Origin: Planctomycetes bacterium GWF2_41_51
GTDB taxonomy: Bacteria > Planctomycetota > Phycisphaerae > Sedimentisphaerales > UBA12454
Reading direction: 5' to 3'
DNA length: 33,722 nucleotides
Assembly (NCBI GenBank): GCA_001825665.1
Contig: MHXZ01000063.1
Span: forward strand, 1-33,722
Of the stretch, positions 17,147 to 25,080 are shown piece after piece (position 1 is the first letter of the stretch; each line of letters opens with the position of its first letter). The notes below the pieces were generated by a model, which made no database searches, was not told the origin of the DNA, and saw only the letters and a program-made list of their open reading frames with translations. The position numbers and the translations under genes were made by a program.

Positions 17147-18286
17147 ATGCGTATTGCAATGTTTTATCATTCCCTCATCAGTGATTGGAACAACGGCAAC
17201 GCTCATTTCCTGCGTGGGATTGTTGCGGAACTTTTACGGCTCGGCCATAATGTCAATGTTTATGAGCCTGAGAATGGCTGGAGTTATAATAATTTAATTA
17301 AATTTCATGGAAATAATCCTATTGAGGATTTCAGTAAATCATTTCCGCATTTAAAAAGCATAAAATACAGATTAGCTGATTTTGATTTGAACGTTTTGAA
17401 CGATATGGATTTAGTTATCGTTCACGAATGGAATGAACCTCAACTGATAAGGATGATAACACAGCACCGCAAATCAAATACTGGTTATAAATTATTATTT
17501 CACGATACTCATCATCGCTGCGCATGTCAGCCGCAACATACGCAAAATCTTGATATATCCTCGTTCGATGGAGTGCTTGCTTTTGGTAAAGTTTTGGCCG
17601 ACATTTATTTAGCCAAAAATTGGAATAATAATGTTTGGGTCTGGCACGAAGCGGCGGATACAAACATATTTAAACAAGTTAACGATGAAACAAGGAAAAG
17701 TGATTTAGTTTGGATTGGAAACTGGGGCGATAACGAACGATCGCAGGAAATTCAGGAATTTTTGATTGCCCCTTCCTGTGATTTGAAATTAAAGGCAAAT
17801 GTATATGGTGTCAGATATCCATCTAAAGCAATGAAAATGCTGAGTAATGCCGGCATTCAATATAAAGGCTGGCTTGCAAACCACAAAGTTCCGCATATTT
17901 TTCAACATCATCGATTCACAGTTCACATTCCGCGAAGGCCGTACAGCCAATTGCTTGTTGGCGTCCCGACTATCCGAGTATTTGAGGCATTGGCCTGTGG
18001 TATCCCATTGATTTGCGCTCCCTGGCAGGATTCAGAAAATCTTTTTACACCAGGAAAAGATTATCTGATGGCTGAAAATGGCAGTGAAATGAAAAAACAA
18101 ATGAAAAAGATTATCAATGAACCCGAATTTGCAGCGCAATTAGCCGAGCATGGAAGAAAAACAATATCACAAAGACATACTTGTGCCCATCGCGTTACTC
18201 AGCTATTAAGTATATGCAAACAGCTTGACATAGATATCAATACTGAGAAAAAACAATCTGCGAAAAAGGAAAAAATCAATGCCTGA
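17147..18286 (+). CDS. CgeB-family glycosyltransferase (copy 1 of 3)
   Basis: The 379-residue GT-B-type protein opens with ISDWNNGNAHFLRGIVAELL and VYEPENGWS, the layout shared by all three copies here. The C-terminal donor domain contains VGVPTIRVFEALACGIPLI and PWQDSENLFTPGKDYL, typical of the spore-maturation protein CgeB/Glyco_trans_1_2 family. HDTHHRCACQP at about 121-131 is His/Cys-rich and particular to this copy. An AGGAAAGGA ribosome site precedes the ATG at 17147. It lies 18 bases after the GT4 gene and overlaps the next copy by 8 bases. CgeB-type proteins glycosylate spore or surface structures in some organisms. The target here is unknown. Confidence 0.82.
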   Translation: MRIAMFYHSLISDWNNGNAHFLRGIVAELLRLGHNVNVYEPENGWSYNNLIKFHGNNPIEDFSKSFPHLKSIKYRLADFDLNVLNDMDLVIVHEWNEPQLIRMITQHRKSNTGYKLLFHDTHHRCACQPQHTQNLDISSFDGVLAFGKVLADIYLAKNWNNNVWVWHEAADTNIFKQVNDETRKSDLVWIGNWGDNERSQEIQEFLIAPSCDLKLKANVYGVRYPSKAMKMLSNAGIQYKGWLANHKVPHIFQHHRFTVHIPRRPYSQLLVGVPTIRVFEALACGIPLICAPWQDSENLFTPGKDYLMAENGSEMKKQMKKIINEPEFAAQLAEHGRKTISQRHTCAHRVTQLLSICKQLDIDINTEKKQSAKKEKINA

Positions 18287-19355
18287 AAAATGCCGAATAG
18301 ATTTTTACGGTTCAAGCCTTGTCTCAGCATACTGGAATGGAGCCGCTACTTATTATCGGGGAATTATCAAAGAGTTAAATAAGTTAGGTTATCAAGTAAA
18401 ATTTTATGAACCTGATGCGTTCAATCGCCAGAAGCATAGAGATATAAAAGATTTGACTTATGCGGAAAGTATTATTTACCAGGCTCAAAAAGAAGATGAA
18501 GTCAGAACAATCCTTAAAAAAAGTGTGGATGCTGATATCATTATCAAAGCCAGCGGTGTGGGTGTTTTTGACCGGTTGCTCGAAGAAGAAGTTTTAAAAC
18601 TTAAATCGCAAAAAAATCTCGTAATTTTCTGGGATGTTGATGCGCCTGCAACCCTTGACAGAATGCAAAACAATCCTGATGATTATTTTCGGTCTCTTGT
18701 TAGTCAATATGATTTAATTTTAACTTACGGCGGCGGTAAACCCGTAGTCGATAAATATCTTTCATTCGGTGCCAAAAAATGCGTTCCAATATACAATGCT
18801 CTTGACGCAGAAACACATTACCCTGTTGCGCGCTCAAATAAATTCAAAAGTGATTTAGCTTTTCTCGGCAATCGTATGCCCGATAGAGAAAAACGTGTTT
18901 TCGAATTCTTCTTCAAACCTGCGCAAAAGCTTGCACATAAAAAATTTTTATTAGGAGGCAGCGGCTGGGATATCAACACTCCCTTCTTATCTAATTTGGA
19001 GTATGTCGGCCATGTTTATACAGCAGAGCACAATGCTTTTAATTGCACGCCTTTGGCAATTCTAAATATAAGCAGGGAAAGCATGGCAAGCTTTGGCTTT
19101 TCTCCTGCGACTCGTTTATTTGAAGCGGCCGGCGCAGGCGCCTGTATAATCACTGATAAATGGCAGGGTATTGAGAATTTTCTCGAGCCGGAAAAAGAAT
19201 GTTTCATTGCTGAAGATGGCGAACAGGTTGCTGATATACTTTCACATTTAACGCCTGATATTGCGAAAAGAACCGGTTTAAACGCATTGCGAAGAATCCT
19301 TTCAGAACATACGTATTCCAAACGTGCCGCCGAATTAGACCGTTTGCTGATATGA
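18279..19355 (+). CDS. CgeB-family glycosyltransferase (copy 2 of 3)
   Basis: The 358-residue protein is homologous to its two neighbours. It opens VSAYWNGAATYYRGIIKELN and FYEPDAF. It has VIFWDVDAPATLDRM in the middle and FSPATRLFEAAGAGACII plus WQGIENFLEPEKECFIAEDG in the donor domain. The middle Asp-rich motif is shared with copy 3 (YDIDTPVTL) but not obviously with copy 1, so copies 2 and 3 look most closely related. The ATG at 18279 follows AAAAAGGA and overlaps copy 1. The stop overlaps the start of copy 3 as ATGA. The function is inferred only from family membership. Confidence 0.82.
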   Translation: MPEKCRIDFYGSSLVSAYWNGAATYYRGIIKELNKLGYQVKFYEPDAFNRQKHRDIKDLTYAESIIYQAQKEDEVRTILKKSVDADIIIKASGVGVFDRLLEEEVLKLKSQKNLVIFWDVDAPATLDRMQNNPDDYFRSLVSQYDLILTYGGGKPVVDKYLSFGAKKCVPIYNALDAETHYPVARSNKFKSDLAFLGNRMPDREKRVFEFFFKPAQKLAHKKFLLGGSGWDINTPFLSNLEYVGHVYTAEHNAFNCTPLAILNISRESMASFGFSPATRLFEAAGAGACIITDKWQGIENFLEPEKECFIAEDGEQVADILSHLTPDIAKRTGLNALRRILSEHTYSKRAAELDRLLI

Positions 19356-20425
19356 ATAAAAATCTAAACATTGTCTTTGTCGGACTTTCTATAACAAGTT
19401 CATGGGGCAACGGCCATGCGACAACATACCGTGCCTTAATACGGCAGCTTGCTGCACGAGGACACGATGTAACCTTCTTTGAATGTGATGTTCCATGGTA
19501 TTCATCGAACCGCGATTTACCCAGCCCCACCTTTTGCCGAACTTTGCTTTATAAAGATGTTGAAGATTTGCGCATCAATTATGAAAGGGTAATAAAAAAT
19601 GCGAATTTCATTATTCTCGGCTCTTATGTTCAAAAAGGCGTTCCCACCGCAAATTGGCTTTTGAAAACTGCCAACTGTCCTGTAGGCTTCTATGATATCG
19701 ATACTCCTGTAACACTCGCAAAACTTGCGAATGGAGATTATGAGTATATTGATAATTCAGTACTACCTCGATTTTCTGTTTATCTTTCTTTTACAGGCGG
19801 AAAGACACTTGATATTCTGCAAAATGAACTCGGCTCACCAAAAGCGATACCTTTCTATTGTTCAGTTGACATTGATAAATACTTTCCTCAGCAGCAGGAA
19901 AAATGTTACGACCTTGGTTATCTCGGAACCTTCAGTCCAGACCGTCAGCCTGCGTTAAAAAAGCTTATGCTCGATGCTGCCGATAAATGGATTAATGGAA
20001 AATTCATCGTAGTCGGGCCGCAATATCCAAAAAATGTAAAATGGCCGAAAAATTTAACTAAAATAGAACATCTTGAACCCTCAAAACATAGGAGCTTTTA
20101 CAATTCACAGCGTTATACTTTAAATATTACCCGTATAGATATGATAAAGGCCGGTTTTTCTCCGAGCGTCAGATTATTCGAAGCCGCAGCTTGCGGTACT
20201 CCGATTATCAGTGATTATTGGCAAGGCATCGAAACCTTTTTCAAACCCGACGATGAAATCTTAATTTCATCTTCACCTCAGCAAACCTTAAACTATATTC
20301 AGGATATCCCTGAAGAAACAAGAAAGCAAATAAGCATTAATGCAAGAAAACGTGTCATTAACGAGCATACCGCCTCTGTCAGGGCAAAGCAGCTTGAACA
20401 AATTATTTGTTCTTTATTGCCATAG
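19352..20425 (+). CDS. CgeB-family glycosyltransferase (copy 3 of 3)
   Basis: The 357-residue protein opens ITSSWGNGHATTYRALIRQL and FFECDVPWYSSNRDLPSP. It has FYDIDTPVTLAKL in the middle and FSPSVRLFEAAACGTPII with YWQGIETFFKPDD in the donor domain. It is the last gene of the + operon. Its final 12 bases overlap the 3' end of the convergent DUF2267 gene, which leaves no room for a conventional terminator between the two transcripts. It most likely transfers a sugar in the same pathway as copies 1 and 2. Successive addition of different residues is an inference from their divergence. Confidence 0.82.
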   Translation: MNKNLNIVFVGLSITSSWGNGHATTYRALIRQLAARGHDVTFFECDVPWYSSNRDLPSPTFCRTLLYKDVEDLRINYERVIKNANFIILGSYVQKGVPTANWLLKTANCPVGFYDIDTPVTLAKLANGDYEYIDNSVLPRFSVYLSFTGGKTLDILQNELGSPKAIPFYCSVDIDKYFPQQQEKCYDLGYLGTFSPDRQPALKKLMLDAADKWINGKFIVVGPQYPKNVKWPKNLTKIEHLEPSKHRSFYNSQRYTLNITRIDMIKAGFSPSVRLFEAAACGTPIISDYWQGIETFFKPDDEILISSSPQQTLNYIQDIPEETRKQISINARKRVINEHTASVRAKQLEQIICSLLP

Positions 20426-20836
20426 TGAAGTTATATCTGCAGGCAAAATATTCGACAGCCCGCTTATTTGTCCTTCCGTCATCTTGTTTTTGAAAACAGC
20501 AAAAACTGCGTGTATAACCTTTAGCGGATCTATATGACGTGTTAGATTTTTTGTCACGTAATTGACAAATTCGTGGCTGGTTTTCATTTTAATTGGTTTA
20601 TTCCCGGGTTTATAGCCGTGATAAAAGACGCCCTGCAATAGCATAGGAAGTTGTGCGGCAAAATCCGCCGCTTCATCGACTGTCAGCCGGTCACGCAACG
20701 CTATAAGCACTGCTCTCATTGCCACATAAGCTTCTTCCATATCGCCGAAACCAAGTTCGCTGTTTAAATCGCTCAGCCATTCATGCAATGTTGAAATTGA
20801 TTGGTCTAATGTATGTACTCCGGTTATTGACGTCAT
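20414..20836 (-). CDS. DUF2267 family protein
   Basis: The 140-residue protein matches the DUF2267 pattern: an opening helix with LHEWLSDLNSELGFGDMEEAY, then AMRAVLIALRDRLTVDEAADFAAQLPMLLQGVFY, and a second repeat-like unit with HIDPLKVIHAVFAVFKNKMTEGQI ending in LPADITSLW. The two halves look like tandem helical modules. The function of the family is not established. AGGTG precedes the ATG at 20836. It lies 82 bases downstream of treZ on the same strand and could be cotranscribed or have its own promoter in the A/T-rich gap. It overlaps the convergent CgeB copy 3 by 12 bases at the 3' end. Confidence 0.85.
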   Translation of the reverse strand: MTSITGVHTLDQSISTLHEWLSDLNSELGFGDMEEAYVAMRAVLIALRDRLTVDEAADFAAQLPMLLQGVFYHGYKPGNKPIKMKTSHEFVNYVTKNLTRHIDPLKVIHAVFAVFKNKMTEGQISGLSNILPADITSLWQ

Positions 20837-20918
20837 TATACACCTCAGATTTAATTTACTTTTTTATATTAAATTTTGAATCAAATAAAAATAAGCAATT
20901 AACTTAAATTCAATAAGA

Positions 20919-22583
20919 TTAATGGCTGTGCACCGTCTCTAAATTTAACATCATTTCAGATTTATTTTTAATTTCAATTTGTACAATACTGAGATTTACA
21001 ATTACCTGAAAATCGCCTCTGTTTATCTCAATAATTTTATTGGGTTCATCGAAATTAACGGTTACTTGCCCAGGTGAACCGTTTATCAAATGCAAATTTT
21101 CCTTTCGCAGCTTAATCAGACATTTATACCAATCAAGCATTGAATTATGAGGATGGATTTCAATTTCTGACCAGTTCAATTTTGAATTTAAAAAAGTTTG
21201 TTCAGACTGCGGGTCTGGAACATCATCTGGATTCCAGCCAAATGCACCAAATTCATTTTTACGTCCTTCCGTGATTCCTTGAGCAAGTTTCTCATCTTTA
21301 ACATCAGTAAAATATTGAAATGGAGACGAAGCGGCAAATTCTTCACCCTGAAAAATCATTGGAACAAATGGAGATGTCAGCACAATCGCAGCCGCAATTT
21401 TGGCTTTTTCATCTGATACTAAATGGCTGATTCTTTCTCCGGTTGCTCGATTGCCAATCTGGTCATGATTTTGAATATAACAAATAAAATTACTGCCATC
21501 ACAATGTTCTGCTGCTCTGCCATGAACTGCTTTTCGATATTTGCTGTATTTGCCGTCATAGACAAAAACAGATTTCAGACATTTAGCCAAATCGGCAATT
21601 TTCCCGAAATCTTCATAATACCCGCTTGTTTCACCCGTTAAAACAGTATGCAGCGCATGGTGAAAATCATCATTCCATGATGCGTCAAACCCGTACCCCC
21701 CAATATTGAAATCCTGCACAATTCGCGGATTATTCAAATCGCTTTCCGCAATCAAATAAAAATACCTGCCTGTCTCATATTCTAATTTCCTTACTTCTTT
21801 GGCAATTTGTTCAAGAATATGAATTGCCGACTGGTCATAAATCGAATGAACCGCATCAAGCCGCAATCCATCCAGATGATAATCTCTCAGCCACATCAGC
21901 ACATTATCAGCAATAAATTGCCTCGGTTCGAAACTCCACTCGCCATCGAAGTTAAAAGCGTTTCCCCAAATCGTCGAATACTTCTTTGAAAAATAAGGCC
22001 CGAATTGCTGAAGATAATTCCCTTCGAGTCCAAAATGATTATAAACGACATCTAATATCACTCCCATCTCTTTCAAATGGCAGCTGTTAATGAATTTTTT
22101 AAATCCATCCGGCCCGCCATAGAGATGATGAGGAGCAAAAATATTTACTCCATCGTATCCCCATCCCCTTCTTCCTGCAAATTCATTCACTGGCATAACT
22201 TCAATATGAGTTATCCCGAGTTCTTTTAAATAATCTAATTTTTCTATCGCCGCTTCAAACGTCCCTTCAGGAGTAAACGTACCTATATGCAATTCATATA
22301 ATATCGATGCTGCCAAAGGAGGCTGCTGCCAATCCTGATCAAGCCATGTAAACGAATCATGATCAATAGTCCTCGAAAGTCCATGAATACCATTCGGCTG
22401 GTAACAACTGCGAGGATCCGGATACGGCCCCTTACCATCAATGATATACCCGTAATCGCACGCTTCATTAAATTCAAAAACATATTCCCACCACTCCCCT
22501 TTTTTCGTCATAGGCAAAATCTTGTCATTTATTTTAATCTCCATCCTTCCTGTTTTCGGCGACCATACTCTAAAATTTCTCAC
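20919..22583 (-). CDS. treZ: Malto-oligosyltrehalose trehalohydrolase (second copy)
   Basis: The 554-residue GH13 enzyme has an N-terminal CBM48-like domain (FRVWSPKTGRMEIKI) and the family opening YELHIGTFTPEGTF at 96-109. The catalytic residues are Asp243 in GLRLDAVHSI, Glu280 in YLIAESDLNNPR and Asp374 in IQNHDQIGNR. These, with ASWNDDFHHALHTVLTG, are the standard TreZ motifs. It cleaves trehalose from the maltooligosyl-trehalose made by TreY, encoded just upstream. The start is GTG at 22583, one base after the treY stop codon, with a strong AAGGAGAAG lying inside the last treY codons. Tight coupling of TreY and TreZ is therefore expected. It is shorter at the N-terminus than the TreZ-like protein at 3079-4920. 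Confidence 0.92.
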   Translation of the reverse strand: MRNFRVWSPKTGRMEIKINDKILPMTKKGEWWEYVFEFNEACDYGYIIDGKGPYPDPRSCYQPNGIHGLSRTIDHDSFTWLDQDWQQPPLAASILYELHIGTFTPEGTFEAAIEKLDYLKELGITHIEVMPVNEFAGRRGWGYDGVNIFAPHHLYGGPDGFKKFINSCHLKEMGVILDVVYNHFGLEGNYLQQFGPYFSKKYSTIWGNAFNFDGEWSFEPRQFIADNVLMWLRDYHLDGLRLDAVHSIYDQSAIHILEQIAKEVRKLEYETGRYFYLIAESDLNNPRIVQDFNIGGYGFDASWNDDFHHALHTVLTGETSGYYEDFGKIADLAKCLKSVFVYDGKYSKYRKAVHGRAAEHCDGSNFICYIQNHDQIGNRATGERISHLVSDEKAKIAAAIVLTSPFVPMIFQGEEFAASSPFQYFTDVKDEKLAQGITEGRKNEFGAFGWNPDDVPDPQSEQTFLNSKLNWSEIEIHPHNSMLDWYKCLIKLRKENLHLINGSPGQVTVNFDEPNKIIEINRGDFQVIVNLSIVQIEIKNKSEMMLNLETVHSH

Positions 22584-22584
22584 C

Positions 22585-25080
22585 TTACTTCTCCTTTACC
22601 AGCAAGGCCAGCGGAAAATCATTAAGCAAATTTCTGATTTCCGTTTTACCTTCAAAAATTTGTTTCGTAAACTCATTCATCCATCTGCCTTCTCCCAGTT
22701 CAACCGCAGTATCCTGCCAATCATCACCCAAACTAATTAGAAGCCTTGATGCAACAGTAACAATTTTTCTGCTCCTGCCAAATGCGACAACATTCTCCGC
22801 CTTCTCCCCCGAAACCTTAATTAGCTCATAACTTCCCTCATTCCCAAAACATTCCAAATGCTCCCTGCGAACCTTTAAACAATGATATATTACATACATT
22901 TTCGTCAGCCCGCTATCAAGTTGCTCAAGGGCACCAATACAATCAAGTTTTTCCATTTGAGAAAAAATGTTTTTACGTAATTCATAATCAACTGCTCGGC
23001 GATTATCAGGGTCAACAAGGCTGATATCCCATAATTCAGTTCCCTGATACAGGTCAGGAATTCCCGGCGCTGTATATTTAATTAAAGTCTCCGATAATGA
23101 ACTTATCTGCGCAGCACCAAGAATCAATGTTGTAAATGATTCAAGGCTCTTTACAAATTCTTTATCTTTTAAAATATTATCGATAAATAAAATAAGGGCT
23201 TCTTCATAATCTTCTTTTACCTTTGTCCAGCTCGTACGAACCTTTTCTTCACGAACTGCCTTTATCATATAATCCTTTATTCTCTGCTGTTCAATGGGCC
23301 ATGAACCAATTAATGTTTGATATAACAGGTATTCGGTATTTGCCTCAGGAGCATTTCCTGAATGATATTTTCTATTATGTTCAAACCACCAGGTTACTGT
23401 TTGCTGCCATTGTTGCGGAATTTCTGAAATCATATTTATTCTCATCCGTACATCTTCGCTTCTCTTTGTATCGTGAGTCGATGTGGCAAGCATCGTCAAA
23501 GGCCAATCCTTTTGCATCCGAAAACAATAATCATGAAATTCATTTATCGATGTTCCAAACTTTGACGGATATCCCCCAACTTCATTTAAAGAAATCAAGT
23601 CATTAAAACAATAAAAAGTCGTATCTTCTGCCCCTTTTGCCATTACCGACCCTGTAAGTTGCTGAAATCTCAAAATAAATTCAAGCTCGTTGTTTCCTTT
23701 TAATTCCCCTGAAAACAAATCATTAAAAAATTGCCAGACTAACGGATGTACTTGCGGATTTTTTTCTCTCGAAATCGAAATCGCCTGCTCAATATATTTT
23801 TTATCCTCTTTGGTGATGGAATGCTTGAAATCTGTTATATATGTTCTATAAAAAGGAAAATATGCGATGATAATTGACAATCCTTCTTTAATTTCACTCA
23901 ATGTTAAATCGCGGAAGTGCCTGTATCTCATTGAAATTTCTTCAAGTATATCTATTAACCTTGTCAGTTCACCATTAAAACTTTTTTCCAGAGTTAATAA
24001 TTTCTTTTTATAAAGCACCTCGCTGTATTGGCGAGTTTCTCCCGTTAGCTGCCGATAGAGTTTCGATAAAGGTTCCTTTGCCGAGGCATTTACAAACAAA
24101 CCGTTTACTGCATTCAAAAAATCATAACCGGTAGTTCCATGAATCGGCCAATTATCAGGAATTTTCTCAGCCGGCCCAAGAATTTTTTCAACTATTATCC
24201 ATTTATTAGGTGCTTTTTTTCGCAGCCTTTTCAAATATTCTAACGGATTGCGCAAACCATCGATATGATCTATTCTCAAGCCGTCTAATTCTCTTTTTTT
24301 CAGCATTTGAAAAATATTTTTATGCACATGCTCAAACACCTTTTTTTCTTCAACACACATCCCGATTAGATGATTTATAGAAAAAAACCGCCTGTAATTA
24401 ATTTCTTTATCAGCGGCTTGCCAATGAGATAAAAAATAAAACTGAATGTTTAAAATTTCATCTATAAGCTGCGGATTTTGATTTATTTTTTCAAGTTCTT
24501 TATCTTTTTCAATGTTTGTTCTTTTCTTTATTATTCTTACACCAGCAGAGTTTATAGGAAAAACAAAAGAATAATAATTTGCATAGAAATCATTCTTGAT
24601 TTTTTTAATTTGAATGTGTCCGCTGTGAAGTTCCGTTTCATAGTGTTCTCCTAAAACAGGCAGTAATATTTTGCCGGCAAGTTTCTTCTGCGGCGGATTC
24701 CAGTTGATATCAAAAAAACGAGCATATTTGCTCTTCCTCCCGTTTTTTAATACATCCATCCACAATTTATTTCGGTCTGACTGAATAGAAGTGTGATTAG
24801 GAACAATATCCAGCACCTGCCCTAAATAAGGCTCCATCTTTTTTGTTAATCTTTGTAGTCCTTCTTTCCCTCCAAACTCTTCATTGACTTTCTGATTGTC
24901 AACAACATCATATCCGCTCTTTGAACCGTCTTCAGCCTGGAAATAGGGACTGAAATAAATATGACTGATGCCGAGCTTATAAAGATACGGAACTATTTTT
25001 GCGCATTCTTCGAATCCGAAATCTGATGTCATTTGAACACGATAAGTCGCTATTAATGGTCTATTCCTTTGTTTGGACAT
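22585..25080 (-). CDS. treY: Malto-oligosyltrehalose synthase
   Basis: The 831-residue GH13 enzyme shows the TreY hallmarks: ATYRVQMTSDFGFEECAKIV at the N-terminus, SHIYFSPYFQA, SKSGYDVVD, LDIVPNH, the nucleophile Asp271 in LDGLRIDHIDGLRNP, Glu298 in WIIVEKILG and the transition-state Asp in TSTHDTKRSEDVR. It rearranges the reducing-end alpha-1,4 bond of a maltodextrin into the alpha,alpha-1,1 bond of trehalose. The ATG at 25080 overlaps the treX stop by 20 bases. A TTG two codons upstream (25086) is also in frame. Neither has a clear ribosome site, so translational coupling to treX is likely. The length is within the range usual for TreY. Confidence 0.92.
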   Translation of the reverse strand: MSKQRNRPLIATYRVQMTSDFGFEECAKIVPYLYKLGISHIYFSPYFQAEDGSKSGYDVVDNQKVNEEFGGKEGLQRLTKKMEPYLGQVLDIVPNHTSIQSDRNKLWMDVLKNGRKSKYARFFDINWNPPQKKLAGKILLPVLGEHYETELHSGHIQIKKIKNDFYANYYSFVFPINSAGVRIIKKRTNIEKDKELEKINQNPQLIDEILNIQFYFLSHWQAADKEINYRRFFSINHLIGMCVEEKKVFEHVHKNIFQMLKKRELDGLRIDHIDGLRNPLEYLKRLRKKAPNKWIIVEKILGPAEKIPDNWPIHGTTGYDFLNAVNGLFVNASAKEPLSKLYRQLTGETRQYSEVLYKKKLLTLEKSFNGELTRLIDILEEISMRYRHFRDLTLSEIKEGLSIIIAYFPFYRTYITDFKHSITKEDKKYIEQAISISREKNPQVHPLVWQFFNDLFSGELKGNNELEFILRFQQLTGSVMAKGAEDTTFYCFNDLISLNEVGGYPSKFGTSINEFHDYCFRMQKDWPLTMLATSTHDTKRSEDVRMRINMISEIPQQWQQTVTWWFEHNRKYHSGNAPEANTEYLLYQTLIGSWPIEQQRIKDYMIKAVREEKVRTSWTKVKEDYEEALILFIDNILKDKEFVKSLESFTTLILGAAQISSLSETLIKYTAPGIPDLYQGTELWDISLVDPDNRRAVDYELRKNIFSQMEKLDCIGALEQLDSGLTKMYVIYHCLKVRREHLECFGNEGSYELIKVSGEKAENVVAFGRSRKIVTVASRLLISLGDDWQDTAVELGEGRWMNEFTKQIFEGKTEIRNLLNDFPLALLVKEK
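22588..22596 (-). promoter_or_regulatory. Ribosome binding site for the GTG start of treZ
   Basis: Minus-strand AAGGAGAAG is encoded by the final codons of treY. AGGAG is 7 bases from GTG at 22583. It decides the unusual start. Confidence 0.75.
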
